Shown here piece by piece: positions 27,074 to 35,107 of a stretch of 64,000 nt of DNA; position 1 is the first letter of the stretch, and each line of letters starts with the position of its first letter. This DNA comes from an uncultured Hyphomonas sp. GTDB lineage: Bacteria > Pseudomonadota > Alphaproteobacteria > Caulobacterales > Hyphomonadaceae. The notes below the pieces were generated by a model that saw nothing but the letters and a program-made list of their open reading frames with translations, had not been told where the DNA came from and made no database searches. The DNA is taken from positions 1,860,001-1,924,000 of the forward strand of contig NZ_OY776147.1 in NCBI RefSeq assembly GCF_963675305.1, in the 5' to 3' direction. Position numbers and translations under genes: made by a program.

Positions 27074-27406
27074 TCATCCTGTCCGGCCATTGTACAGGAC
27101 CATTCCGGATGTTGCGACGGAAGGGGTAGTAATTGCCGGTATGGCGATTGCGGCGTTGAATTGGTGGGCAGCTTTGGCGCCTATCAGGGCAGTGAAGAAT
27201 GAAATTGCCGCACTTGCCGCGGCGGCAAGTGAATAGGCGTCGAGCAAAATCCCTGGCAGGAGATTCGCACGCTCCGGACGTGAAGTCACGAATATCAAGG
27301 CGCAGCCCAACGCGACAGACGCCAATATACCCGAAAAGGTTGCAGTCACGGTGCCGGGACACGGTTTGCGCGCATCGGGCGAATACCGCTGTTTATTGCC
27401 AGACAT
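27074..27406 (-). CDS. Small hypothetical membrane protein
   Basis: A possible 110-residue protein with two hydrophobic segments (VTATFSGILASVALGCALIFV and SLAAAASAAISFFTALIGA split by a short polar stretch). I do not recognise it. The ATG at 27406 is preceded at a loose distance by AGGAAA. It sits between the aminotransferase and TonB receptor genes in the same orientation. Coding status is uncertain; the region could also be intergenic. Confidence 0.4.
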   Translation of the reverse strand: MSGNKQRYSPDARKPCPGTVTATFSGILASVALGCALIFVTSRPERANLLPGILLDAYSLAAAASAAISFFTALIGAKAAHQFNAAIAIPAITTPSVATSGMVLYNGRTG

Positions 27407-27495
27407 TCTGATCTGCGTTTCCTGATTGAGGCTTGTCAAAACGCCCCTTCCCGAAAATGCAAGAAGGGGTAGCGATCCCCCTCCCCGCGAAAATG

Positions 27496-27523
27496 CCGCC
27501 CGCCCCGATCAGGGGGCGGGCGG
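27496..27523 (-). terminator. Terminator of the second TonB receptor gene
   Basis: Perfect 11-bp GC stem CCGCCCGCCCC/GGGGCGGGCGG with a six-base loop, 14 bases after the receptor stop on the minus strand, followed by CATTTTCG in that direction. Confidence 0.85.
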
Positions 27524-27536
27524 ATTTCATGCCAGC

Positions 27537-30164
27537 TTAGAAGTTGGCGAGCAGTTTGACGTAGTAGTAGCCACCCTGCCAGTCGATGATGTCGCCGGAG
27601 CGATAGATACGGCCACAGCAGCTGTCACCAAGTTCCGCTTCATCCGGATACTGGTCGAAAGCGTTGCGGGCACCGATCGAGATCTTCACGGCTTCAGAAG
27701 CCTGGAAGGAGCCTTCGAGGTCAACCTGAACCTTGGCACCGTAGTCCTGATAAACCAGCGGCGCATTCGAGCCGTCGGAGTTTGTGGACTCACCATAGTA
27801 GTTGGCACGTGCCAGGAAGCTGTACGGTCCGACTTCGTGCGTAACAGAGAAGACGCCGCGCCATTTCGGATCGTAGTTGACGAAGTCGTACTGGTCTTCG
27901 TCGTTGAACAGTGAACCGACATCGCTGTCGAACTCAGTCTTGTTGTAGTTCACAGATCCCGTGAACTTCGTTGAAGACCCGTTCGCCCAATCCTTGGAGT
28001 AGGTACCAACAATATCCACACCCTTGGTGCTCGTGTCGAAAGCGTTAGTGAAGTAGAACACGCCACCAATCGATTCCGCGCCGACAACCCCGGCACCAAC
28101 GAGAGCGAGATAGTTGTCATATGCAGTGCCCGCGCCCGGATCCGTCGAAACATCCTGCGTCGAAATTGCATTCACACGATCTTCCAGGTCGATCTGGTAG
28201 AAGTCGACCGTCAACGAGAAGGCATCATAAGACGAAGTGAAGCCCAACGTGTAGTTGGTGGACTTCTCAGGCTTGAGCGGCTCTGCCCCAAGCGCGCCGG
28301 CAATCGGACCGCCTGCCGGGAACAGCCCCGTTGCCACAGGGAAACCATTGGGCAGACGGGTCGACACGTTGGTTGTACCCTGCTGGCCCGGTGTCGGCGC
28401 CCGGAAACCCGTACCGACAGAACCGCGCATCGCAAAGTTCGGCGTGAACTCATAACGCCCGGCCAGTTTCCAGACCAGCTCGGAGTCGAAGTCCGAATAG
28501 TCTTCGAAGCGCAGGGCACCTTGCAGGAACAAGGCATCCGTTACGTCAGCACTCAGATCACCGTAAATGGCATAGGAGTCACGCGTGTATTCGCCCGAGA
28601 ATTCCGGAGAGTAGCCCGGGAAGCCATTCGAACCGACGCCAAGTGCTGTATAGACCGGATCATCCGGGTTGGAGCAATCGAGCGACGAGCCACTTGAGAT
28701 CACCGCGGCACCCGCGGCCGTTGGCGCCCCCGAAGCACAGAAGCCCCAAGGATCCGGTAGGGAGTATGGACCATCCTGATAGGATGCTGCGTCACCACCA
28801 ACCAACTCATAAGACTCGTCGAGATAGCTGGCGCCGAAGGCAAACAGCAGCGGGCTCGAAAGACCGACTTCAAATTCCTTGGAGAAGTCCGCCTGCAACT
28901 GCATTTCTTCGTTGATCAGATCGCCCGGGTGAAAGCTTGTCGGAGAGGCATCGCCCAGCGACGGGTTGACCGTATTCTTCAGCGTATACTTGATTTCGTT
29001 GTGACCGAGACGGCCGCTGAAGTCATATGTGATGCCGTTGTCCCATTCACCACGAGCACCGACAACACCGGAGTAATCGATCACATTGCCGAAGAAACGT
29101 GGGGTGAAGCCGCCCGGGAACAGGAAGAGCGAAGACCAGAGCGATCCATCTTCAAGACGGATGTTCTCAATCGTGCCATTGCCTGGATAACGGTAGAAGA
29201 AACCGCCGTCCGCTTCGGAGTTCGAGTAGTTGCCGAAGCCATAGAGCTCAACATCGCCAATTGTGTAACCGGCGTTCACGAAAGACCGGAAGGCTTTGGA
29301 GTTCGGTTGCCCCCACGGCTGAACGACACCAGAACCAGAATAGTCAGCGCTATCGAGACCGGCGATGAAGGAGTCCAGATCGAAACCAGCGATCGACGTG
29401 TCGCCCGGATTGAAATCAGGGCTGTCCACGTCCACACAGACCCAGCTTTGACAGTACTGTTCACCGCGAAGCGTCGCATCAGCCTTCGAGTATTCGGCAG
29501 AGACGTTGATGAAACCATTGTCACCGAGGCCAAGACCGAAGTTACCTGCAAGTGTTGTATTGAAGCCGTCACCCTCATAGTACTGACCGAAGTCGGCACT
29601 GATCGCACCGCCTTCCGGCGAGTCCTTCAGGATGAAGTTGATGACGCCGGCAATCGCGTCAGAACCGTACTGAGCCGCAGCGCCATCGCGCAGGACTTCA
29701 ACGCTTTTCAGTGCAATTGCAGGAATTGTTGCAATATCAGGCCCCTGCGTACCGGACCCGCCGATCTGTACCAGAGCGGCGCGGTGACGGCGCTTGGAAT
29801 TGACCAGGACCAGCGTCTTGTCAGTCGGCATGCCCCGCAGCGTTGCCGGACGGATGAATGTACCGCCATCAGAGATCGGCTGGCGAGACAATGAATAAGA
29901 CGGAACCAGCGTCTTGATGATGTCGTTGGCATCGGTAAACGGGACGTCGGAGATTTCGTCTGAACTCAGAACGTCTACCGGAACAGGCGAATCCATAACG
30001 GAACGGGCCTTGCCCCGCATACCGGTGATGATAACTTTTTCCTGTACGGAAGTTTCATCGGCTGCCGGTTCATCGTCTGGTTCTGCGTAAGCCACTCCCC
30101 CGGTGACCACCATTCCCACGACCGCTGATGACACGGCACATTTCAAGAAAGAACTAAATCGCAC
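27537..30164 (-). CDS. TonB-dependent outer-membrane receptor
   Basis: An 875-residue receptor. I chose the GTG at 30164 because it follows GGAAAGGGAATACAAA and starts a proper signal peptide (SSFLKCAVSSAVVGMVVTGG, cleaved near AYAEP). The TonB box region reads VQEKVIITGMRG. The plug contains VLVNSKRRHRAALVQIGG and LKSVEVLRDGAAAQYGSDAI, a pattern typical of large receptors in marine alphaproteobacteria. The barrel ends YYYVKLLANF with the terminal Phe. A 363-base leader separates it from an ANTAR regulator gene upstream in the same direction. The substrate is unknown; amino-acid enzymes lie on both sides. Confidence 0.92.
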   Translation of the reverse strand: MRFSSFLKCAVSSAVVGMVVTGGVAYAEPDDEPAADETSVQEKVIITGMRGKARSVMDSPVPVDVLSSDEISDVPFTDANDIIKTLVPSYSLSRQPISDGGTFIRPATLRGMPTDKTLVLVNSKRRHRAALVQIGGSGTQGPDIATIPAIALKSVEVLRDGAAAQYGSDAIAGVINFILKDSPEGGAISADFGQYYEGDGFNTTLAGNFGLGLGDNGFINVSAEYSKADATLRGEQYCQSWVCVDVDSPDFNPGDTSIAGFDLDSFIAGLDSADYSGSGVVQPWGQPNSKAFRSFVNAGYTIGDVELYGFGNYSNSEADGGFFYRYPGNGTIENIRLEDGSLWSSLFLFPGGFTPRFFGNVIDYSGVVGARGEWDNGITYDFSGRLGHNEIKYTLKNTVNPSLGDASPTSFHPGDLINEEMQLQADFSKEFEVGLSSPLLFAFGASYLDESYELVGGDAASYQDGPYSLPDPWGFCASGAPTAAGAAVISSGSSLDCSNPDDPVYTALGVGSNGFPGYSPEFSGEYTRDSYAIYGDLSADVTDALFLQGALRFEDYSDFDSELVWKLAGRYEFTPNFAMRGSVGTGFRAPTPGQQGTTNVSTRLPNGFPVATGLFPAGGPIAGALGAEPLKPEKSTNYTLGFTSSYDAFSLTVDFYQIDLEDRVNAISTQDVSTDPGAGTAYDNYLALVGAGVVGAESIGGVFYFTNAFDTSTKGVDIVGTYSKDWANGSSTKFTGSVNYNKTEFDSDVGSLFNDEDQYDFVNYDPKWRGVFSVTHEVGPYSFLARANYYGESTNSDGSNAPLVYQDYGAKVQVDLEGSFQASEAVKISIGARNAFDQYPDEAELGDSCCGRIYRSGDIIDWQGGYYYVKLLANF

Positions 30165-30527
30165 TTTGTATTCCCTTTCCGCAGCGAAACCGTCACTCTC
30201 TTCACGGCTCCGTCTGCCCCCTGTTGTCGAGCACACACCAGCTTCCCCCGTTGAGCCGAACGCCCAAGGCACTGATATCCTGAGGTGTAAGTCGGGCCCG
30301 CCATTGAGCCATACCCGTCAGAGGGCTGTTAAAATGCCGTCGTTGGCACTCCGCTCCAGCTGACTTGTGTTCAGGCTGTTCCGGGTGTCAGGGATTGCCA
30401 ATTCGAAAGGCGCCGCGACTGGCGTTGAATCTTTAACCCGTCATGCTTTTGTGCACTGCACACCAGACAACGCCCAAAGTCTCAGCACATGGGCGGAGTA
30501 CAGTAATCTTCCAAAATTTGTAAGGTT
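30165..30527 (-). promoter_or_regulatory. Long leader between ANTAR gene and TonB receptor gene
   Basis: 363 bases without a gene, transcribed towards the receptor. Besides the candidate ANTAR hairpin (listed separately), it can form CGCC-AGTCGC-GGCG (30411-30424), a hexaloop stem that lacks the conserved G, and a long-range GGCGTTG/CAACGCC pairing (arms 30421-30427 and 30470-30476). The ribosome site GGAAAGGGAA lies at its end. Confidence 0.45.
30333..30350 (-). promoter_or_regulatory. Candidate ANTAR-binding hairpin (A1/G4 hexaloop)
   Basis: On the minus strand AGUGCC-AACGAC-GGCAUU forms a six-pair stem (one G-U) closed by a six-base loop with A at position 1 and G at position 4, the loop rule known for ANTAR RNA targets. 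UUUU overlaps its 3' side. It is outwardly closed by GCUG/CAGC. A second matching hairpin, normally required, is not clear. Confidence 0.45.
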
Positions 30528-31181
30528 TCATGGAAAAAGCGCGAAGATTGCCAGAATGTTTTCTGCCACTTCCCGCATCGTTTTGCCCTGAGTCATCGCC
30601 AGGCGGCGCATGGAATCGTAGACTTCCTGCTCAGGCAGGCCGCTCTTGGTCATCAGCAGGCCTTTGGCACGTTCAATTGTCTTACGTGCGGCCAGGCTTT
30701 CCTGGGATTTTCGTAATTCGTCCCGCAATTCCGAGGTCAGCACATGACGCTCTTCAGCCACCTCAAGAATGACCGGGATGCGCTCAGGCTCCAGGCCATC
30801 GACGATGAACGAACTGACGCCAAGCTTCAGTGCCCGGCTCATTTCTTCCCGTGAACTCCGGTCAACGAAGACAAGAATCGGAACGGACCGGAAGCGCCGC
30901 ATCGCCAGAAGCTCTGACAACAAATCAAGGTCTGCTTCCACAGACGCGAGGATAATGGCGCTGGCGCCAACCAATTTGAGACGCCCGGTCTCCCAGTCCG
31001 CTTGCCCGGTGACCTCAACCTGCAAAGGCTTGTCGCTGAGCCCACCCGCGATCAGGCTGGCTCTGGCTTCATCGCTGGCCAGCACCAGTATCTGGCTGTC
31101 CCAGACGCTGGATTCAGCTGATTGGGCAAATTGCTGGCTTTCTTCCAGCAACACAGCTCCGCGAGAGGTATCTGACGCCAT
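30528..31181 (-). CDS. ANTAR-domain antitermination regulator with pseudo-receiver
   Basis: A 217-residue AmiR/NasT-like protein. The N-terminal CheY-like fold (about 28-140) lacks the phospho-acceptor Asp at the end of strand 3 (SAIILASVEAD), so it probably signals through a partner protein rather than phosphorylation. A coiled-coil linker (about 140-165) leads to the ANTAR domain, residues 165-212 (ARKTIERAKGLLM, then EVYDSMRRLAMTQGKTMREVA). Such proteins bind hairpins in nascent RNA and prevent termination. The ATG at 31181 is chosen; a TTG ten codons upstream is possible. It precedes the TonB receptor gene, its likely target. Confidence 0.85.
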   Translation of the reverse strand: MASDTSRGAVLLEESQQFAQSAESSVWDSQILVLASDEARASLIAGGLSDKPLQVEVTGQADWETGRLKLVGASAIILASVEADLDLLSELLAMRRFRSVPILVFVDRSSREEMSRALKLGVSSFIVDGLEPERIPVILEVAEERHVLTSELRDELRKSQESLAARKTIERAKGLLMTKSGLPEQEVYDSMRRLAMTQGKTMREVAENILAIFALFP

Positions 31182-31531
31182 GATGATCCAGGCTCTGGTC
31201 GAAACGTTCAAACCGATAATTTCATTGGAATCTTGAGGACAGTCCCGCCAACACCAAACAGGCTAACGCAATTTGCCCCCTCAGTTTGGCTGCAACTGGT
31301 CATTCCTGTTTCGCGTTTGACCAAATACCCGGCACAATAGCGGCGCACATAAAGCCACTGCGTTGGCGAGCCTCGCCCCTGCGCCGGCAGCAATTGCGCG
31401 TGAAACGATGTCAACCGCTTCAGGGACAAGCAATTCGGGGACGAAGCCGCCTCTCGTCCGCTACCCGCCTTGACCGCTACCTGGACCGACTCAATGGTTG
31501 CCTCAGGGACCGCATTTGCATTGAGGGAATT
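31182..31531. other. Divergent intergenic region, ANTAR gene / permuted oxidase gene
   Basis: 350 bases holding both promoters. GGCGA-GCC-TCGCC (around 31364-31376) is a small hairpin. I see no convincing ORF; the reading frame continuing upstream of the oxidase ATG has no ribosome site and unusual composition. Confidence 0.4.
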
Positions 31532-32677
31532 ATGAAACGTAGAGACTTTCTGGCGTCCGGCACCGGCCTTGGCTTGGCTGCCCTTGCTGGCTGCGCAACA
31601 AATACGGTCGGTGTTGCGACGGCACCGGCAACGGGTGATGCGCTGGTACAGTCCATCGGGGCTCCGATGCGCCCCATCAAATCATCGATGAGCCGGGTGA
31701 CCCGCACGATTGTCGGCCTGCGTCCGTTCCGAAAGCCTGGACCACGCCTGGAAGCCGTCACGGTCGGGTCCAAACATGTCGTGCACAATTATGGGCATGG
31801 CGGTGGGGGCGTCTCTCTTTCCTGGGGCGTGGCCGAACTGGCGGCCAATCTGACGAAAGAGGCACACAGCGACCGGGTTGCCGTGCTCGGGTCGGGCGCG
31901 GTCGGCTTGTCCACAGCCATCCTGCTGCAGCGCGCCGGAGTGGACGTAACGATCTACGCGAAGGACTTCCCGCCCTACACAACCTCAAATGTGGCAGGTG
32001 CGATGTGGCACCCGGTGACCCTGTTCGAAAGCGATCAGGTGTCACAGGAAACCCTTGCCATGCTCGATCTCGCCTCTCGGATCGCGTTCAACCGGTTCAT
32101 CCGGTTCGCAAACGATCCGAAGTACGGCGTGTACTGGATCCGCCAATACTCGCTCAGTGAAAGGCCCATGAGCACCCTTCGGCCCTATGTCGGTGGGGAC
32201 GCGCTATATCCGGGACTGGTCCGCAACCGGCCCGGTGGCCCGTTCGGCTTTCCTTATTACGACGCCTATTACACGCTCATGATCGATCCGGACATTTATC
32301 TGCGCGCGCTGGTGAATGATTTCCTGGCCGCTGGCGGACGTATGAAAGAAATGGCGTTCGAGACCGAAGGGGATCTCGAAAAGCTGACGGAGACAAGCAT
32401 CGTCAATTGTATGGGGCTCGGCGCGGGGAAGGTCTTCGGGGATGAAAGCATCATTCCCGCACGTGGACAGCTGAGCTTCCTGCTGCCTCAGAACGACATT
32501 GACTATGGCTATGCCGGATCAGTGGATGACTATGGCCTGCTTTATTCCTTCCCCCGGAAGACCGGAATTCTCCTCGGCGGATCTGTTGACAAAGGCGACT
32601 GGAGCCTCGAGCCGCGCGCCGATGAAATCCGGCGTATGGTGGATGGCCATGCTTATCTCGCCTCCAAACTGACCTAG
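31532..32677 (+). CDS. Circularly permuted D-amino-acid-oxidase-like flavoprotein, Tat lipoprotein
   Basis: A 381-residue FAD enzyme. MKRRDFLASGTGLGLAALAGC has both a twin-arginine motif and a lipobox (Cys21). The segment IVGLRPFRKPGPRLE (60-74) and HNYGHGGGGVSLSWG (85-99) normally form the C-terminal active-site part of D-amino-acid oxidases, yet here they precede the Rossmann motif VAVLGSGAVGLSTAILLQR (117-135) and YAKDFPPYTTSNVAGAMW, which normally start the protein. The C-terminus ends at YSFPRKTGILLGGS, just where the moved part would follow. All parts are present in rotated order. The ATG at 31532 follows TTGAGGGAA. It probably oxidises D-amino acids or similar amines in the periplasm. 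Confidence 0.85.
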   Translation: MKRRDFLASGTGLGLAALAGCATNTVGVATAPATGDALVQSIGAPMRPIKSSMSRVTRTIVGLRPFRKPGPRLEAVTVGSKHVVHNYGHGGGGVSLSWGVAELAANLTKEAHSDRVAVLGSGAVGLSTAILLQRAGVDVTIYAKDFPPYTTSNVAGAMWHPVTLFESDQVSQETLAMLDLASRIAFNRFIRFANDPKYGVYWIRQYSLSERPMSTLRPYVGGDALYPGLVRNRPGGPFGFPYYDAYYTLMIDPDIYLRALVNDFLAAGGRMKEMAFETEGDLEKLTETSIVNCMGLGAGKVFGDESIIPARGQLSFLLPQNDIDYGYAGSVDDYGLLYSFPRKTGILLGGSVDKGDWSLEPRADEIRRMVDGHAYLASKLT

Positions 32678-32704
32678 CCCGAAGAGAAACTTTTACAGAC
32701 ATGC

Positions 32705-32740
32705 AAGGCCGGACCTTCCCTCGAAGGTCCGGCCTTTCTT
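32705..32740 (+). terminator. Rho-independent terminator of the oxidase gene
   Basis: Perfect 14-bp stem AAGGCCGGACCTTC/GAAGGTCCGGCCTT with loop CCTC, followed by TCTTTAG, 28 bases after the stop codon. Confidence 0.92.
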
Positions 32741-32766
32741 TAGTGCCTCAAGCGACGCACTCGGGC

Positions 32767-32789
32767 GTTTTGACGTGACCGGTCAAAAC
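32767..32789. promoter_or_regulatory. 23-bp palindrome upstream of exported isochorismatase-like gene
   Basis: Arms GTTTTGAC (32767-32774) and GTCAAAAC (32782-32789) are perfect inverted repeats around seven bases; a nested GACCGGTC palindrome overlaps the right arm. There is no T-run, so an operator is more likely than a terminator. It lies about 150 bases before the next start. Confidence 0.5.
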
Positions 32790-32935
32790 TGTGGCGTCCG
32801 CCGTCAATACCCTCGGCGCCCCTCCGCATATCCAGAACTCAGCTCAAGTCTGAAGGGCAAGGACGCACCGGAACGGTGGCTGCCCCCCCTCACGAACGAC
32901 GGCGGAAAACTCAAACGACTCTTGTGGAGGTCACC

Positions 32936-33745
32936 ATGTTTACTTCGCGTATTTCCCTGAAACTCCTTCTGGCGTCGGCCGGCCTTGCTAGTCTGCTGAG
33001 TGCCCAGCCGTCAGCAGACGCCGAAACGGCCCGCGCCGCGACGGCGACAATGCCGCCGGTGAATGATGGCCTGCCGATGCCGGGCTTCACCATCGATCCG
33101 GCCACGACCGCGATCGTCATCACGGACCCGCAGAACGACTTCCTCTCGCCGGATGGCGTTACCTGGGGCGTTGTCGGTCAGAGCATCACCGAGAACGGCA
33201 CCGTGGAAAATCTGGAAGCCCTGTTCAAAGTCGCCGGCGAAACCGGCATGCCGGTTTTCGTGTCGCCGCACTTCTATTTCGAGCATGACCACAAATGGGA
33301 ATTCGAGGGCACGCTCGAAACACTGATGCACAGCATCGGCATGTTCGACCGCCCGCACGCGCTCACCCTGGAAGGGTTCGAAGGGTCCGGCGCTGACTGG
33401 CTGGATCGCTACAAGCCTTACATCAACAACGGCAAGACGGTCGTCACCAGCCCGCACAAAGTCTACGGCCCGGAAACAAACGACCTCGTTCTCCAGCTGC
33501 GCAAGGCCGGCATTTCCAAGGTGATCCTGGGCGGGATGTCGTCGAACCTCTGCACGGAGTCCCACATGCGCGAACTGATCGAGCAGGGCTTTGAAGTGAT
33601 GGTGGTCACCGATGCGACGGCTGGTGCCATCACGCCGCTCTACAATGGCTACGACGCCTCTCTCACCAATTTCCGGATGATCGCCAGCGCGGTCAACAAC
33701 ACCGAAAACACGGTGAAGGCGATCAAGGCCGCCTACCGGAAATAG
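32936..33745 (+). CDS. Isochorismatase-fold cysteine hydrolase, exported
   Basis: A 269-residue hydrolase with a Sec signal peptide (ISLKLLLASAGLASLLSAQP). The cysteine-hydrolase triad is Asp64 in VITDPQNDF, Lys175 in TSPHKVYG and Cys206 in GGMSSNLCTESH. The ATG at 32936 follows TGTGGAGGTCACC. Relatives hydrolyse amides, ureides or vinyl ethers; the periplasmic location sets it apart from the cytosolic family member at 20510. It stands between two strong terminators, hence is probably a single transcription unit with its own palindromic operator. Confidence 0.88.
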   Translation: MFTSRISLKLLLASAGLASLLSAQPSADAETARAATATMPPVNDGLPMPGFTIDPATTAIVITDPQNDFLSPDGVTWGVVGQSITENGTVENLEALFKVAGETGMPVFVSPHFYFEHDHKWEFEGTLETLMHSIGMFDRPHALTLEGFEGSGADWLDRYKPYINNGKTVVTSPHKVYGPETNDLVLQLRKAGISKVILGGMSSNLCTESHMRELIEQGFEVMVVTDATAGAITPLYNGYDASLTNFRMIASAVNNTENTVKAIKAAYRK

Positions 33746-33787
33746 GCTCCTCCCCATCCACGTCTCACCCCGCGTGGATGACCTGCA

Positions 33788-33837
33788 GCCCGGCTGGCGG
33801 CTTTCCCCTCTCTCTCCACCGCCAGCCGGGCCTTTCA
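33788..33837 (+). terminator. Terminator of the exported hydrolase gene
   Basis: Perfect 12-bp stem CCCGGCTGGCGG/CCGCCAGCCGGG (33789-33800 and 33819-33830) with an 18-base pyrimidine-rich loop and CCTTTCAT after it. A second small stem CATCCACG/CGTGGATG precedes it. Confidence 0.75.
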
Positions 33838-33879
33838 TCCCCTCGCATCCCGTCCATTCGAAAACTCAGGGAGTACGAC

Positions 33880-34080
33880 ATGCCCGAGCAAGAACTTCTT
33901 CCTCCCCTGGAGCCCTCGCCCGGCCAATTACGTGTCGTCTGTTCCCTGATCTTCCTAGTCCGTCTGGAGCTCGCTGTCCGAGAAGTTCCAGACACCCAAC
34001 TCCTGCCGGTTTCCTCACCTGACCGGCAGGAGCCCTCCCCCCAAGAGCCTGTGGCTCCAACCTCCCGAAAAGGAATATGA
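33880..34080 (+). CDS. Possible 66-residue leader ORF coupled to YHS protein gene
   Basis: ATG at 33880 follows CAGGGAG at a fair distance, and the stop is one base before the YHS gene start, so translational coupling is conceivable. The product begins MPEQELLPPLEPSPGQ and is proline-rich, with no recognised domain. Codon use is not clearly gene-like. It may instead be an untranslated leader. Confidence 0.3.
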   Translation: MPEQELLPPLEPSPGQLRVVCSLIFLVRLELAVREVPDTQLLPVSSPDRQEPSPQEPVAPTSRKGI

Positions 34081-34081
34081 A

Positions 34082-34567
34082 ATGTCCCGTACACTCACAC
34101 TCTCCGCCATGGTCGTGGCTGCCGCCTTTGCGACTGCCCTGCCCGCCGCTGCCGAAGACGAGTACAATGTCTCGACCGGCATTACGACGGCCGGCGCCCC
34201 ACTGGGCCTCCACGGCGTCGATGCCGTTGCTCTGACAACGCTGAACGCTGTCGCCGAAGGCAATGCACAGTACACGGCTGTTGATGACGGTGTCGCTTAC
34301 TATTTCGCATCGGAAGAGTCGGCGAAAAAGTTCAAAGCCAACCCGGCCATGTACGCCCCCCAGTATGGCGGCTTCTGCGCCTATGCCGTCGCCCTCGGGA
34401 AGAAATTCGATGGCGACCCGCAATATGCGGACATTGTCGATGGCAAACTCTACCTGTTCGTCAACGCCGAGATCTTCGAAAAGTACAAGAAGGACTCCAA
34501 GCGCATTCTCGCAAAAGCAGAGCGCACCTGGCCGCGCATCGAGCACAAGGCTGTGGGTGACCTTTAA
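34082..34567 (+). CDS. Exported YHS-domain protein
   Basis: A 161-residue protein with a Sec signal (SAMVVAAAFATALPAAAED). A YHS-like domain follows: LHGVDAVALTTL, YYFASEESAKKFKANPAMYAPQYGGFCAYAVALGKKFDGDP. The family often binds metal or accompanies metal and redox proteins; the function is not established. The ribosome site AAGGAATATGAA precedes the ATG. It ends before a strong terminator. Confidence 0.85.
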   Translation: MSRTLTLSAMVVAAAFATALPAAAEDEYNVSTGITTAGAPLGLHGVDAVALTTLNAVAEGNAQYTAVDDGVAYYFASEESAKKFKANPAMYAPQYGGFCAYAVALGKKFDGDPQYADIVDGKLYLFVNAEIFEKYKKDSKRILAKAERTWPRIEHKAVGDL

Positions 34568-34578
34568 ACCGTATACGC

Positions 34579-34610
34579 GGGCGGCTGAAGATATTCAGCC
34601 GCCCTGCTTT
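34579..34610 (+). terminator. Terminator after YHS gene
   Basis: Perfect 11-bp stem GGGCGGCTGAA/TTCAGCCGCCC with loop GATA, followed by TGCTTT. Confidence 0.85.
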
Positions 34611-34639
34611 CCTGAACCCGAAAATACGAGACGACCGAT

Positions 34640-35101
34640 ATGAGACCGCCCATACCACCCTTCACGCATGAGACTGCAGTCGAAAAAGTACGCCTGGCTG
34701 AAGATGGCTGGAACAGCCGCAATGCAGAAAAAGTGTCACTCGCCTATAGCGAAGACAGTGTCTGGCGGAACCGCGACCTGTTCATCACCGGCCGCGCCGA
34801 AATCGTCCGCTTCCTGACTGAAAAGTGGGAAAAGGAACAGGAATATCGTCTGGTCAAGGAATTGTTCGCCTTCACCGGCAACCGCATCGCTGTACGCTAC
34901 GCCTATGAATTCCACGATGCGAACGGCCAATGGTATCGTGCCTATGGCAACGAAAACTGGGAATTCGACGCGCAAGGCCTGATGAAAAGACGCTATGCCA
35001 GCATCAACGACTTGACGATTACAGACGCCCAGCGCCTTTTTCACTGGCCCCAAGGCCGGCGCCCGGACGATCATCCTGCGCTCAGCGAACTGGGACTGTA
35101 A
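34640..35101 (+). CDS. NTF2-like DUF1348 protein
   Basis: A 153-residue NTF2-like cone-fold protein of the DUF1348 type: VRLAEDGWNSRNAEKVSLAY, SVWRNRDLFITGRAEIVRFL, EWELDAQ-like WEFDAQGLMKRRYASINDL. Typical members are soluble and of unknown function. It converges with ahpF, six bases between stops. Confidence 0.88.
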   Translation: MRPPIPPFTHETAVEKVRLAEDGWNSRNAEKVSLAYSEDSVWRNRDLFITGRAEIVRFLTEKWEKEQEYRLVKELFAFTGNRIAVRYAYEFHDANGQWYRAYGNENWEFDAQGLMKRRYASINDLTITDAQRLFHWPQGRRPDDHPALSELGL

Positions 35102-35107
35102 GCAGGA

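Noticed and set aside
30411..30424. Hairpin CGCC-AGTCGC-GGCG as a second ANTAR target
   Set aside because: The loop has A at position 1 but C instead of G at position 4, and the stem is only four pairs. It was kept only as a note in the leader entry.
31286..31531. Upstream extension of the permuted oxidase gene
   Set aside because: The frame is open further upstream, but the ATG at 31532 has a ribosome site and gives a proper Tat/lipoprotein leader; the upstream residues do not look like protein sequence.
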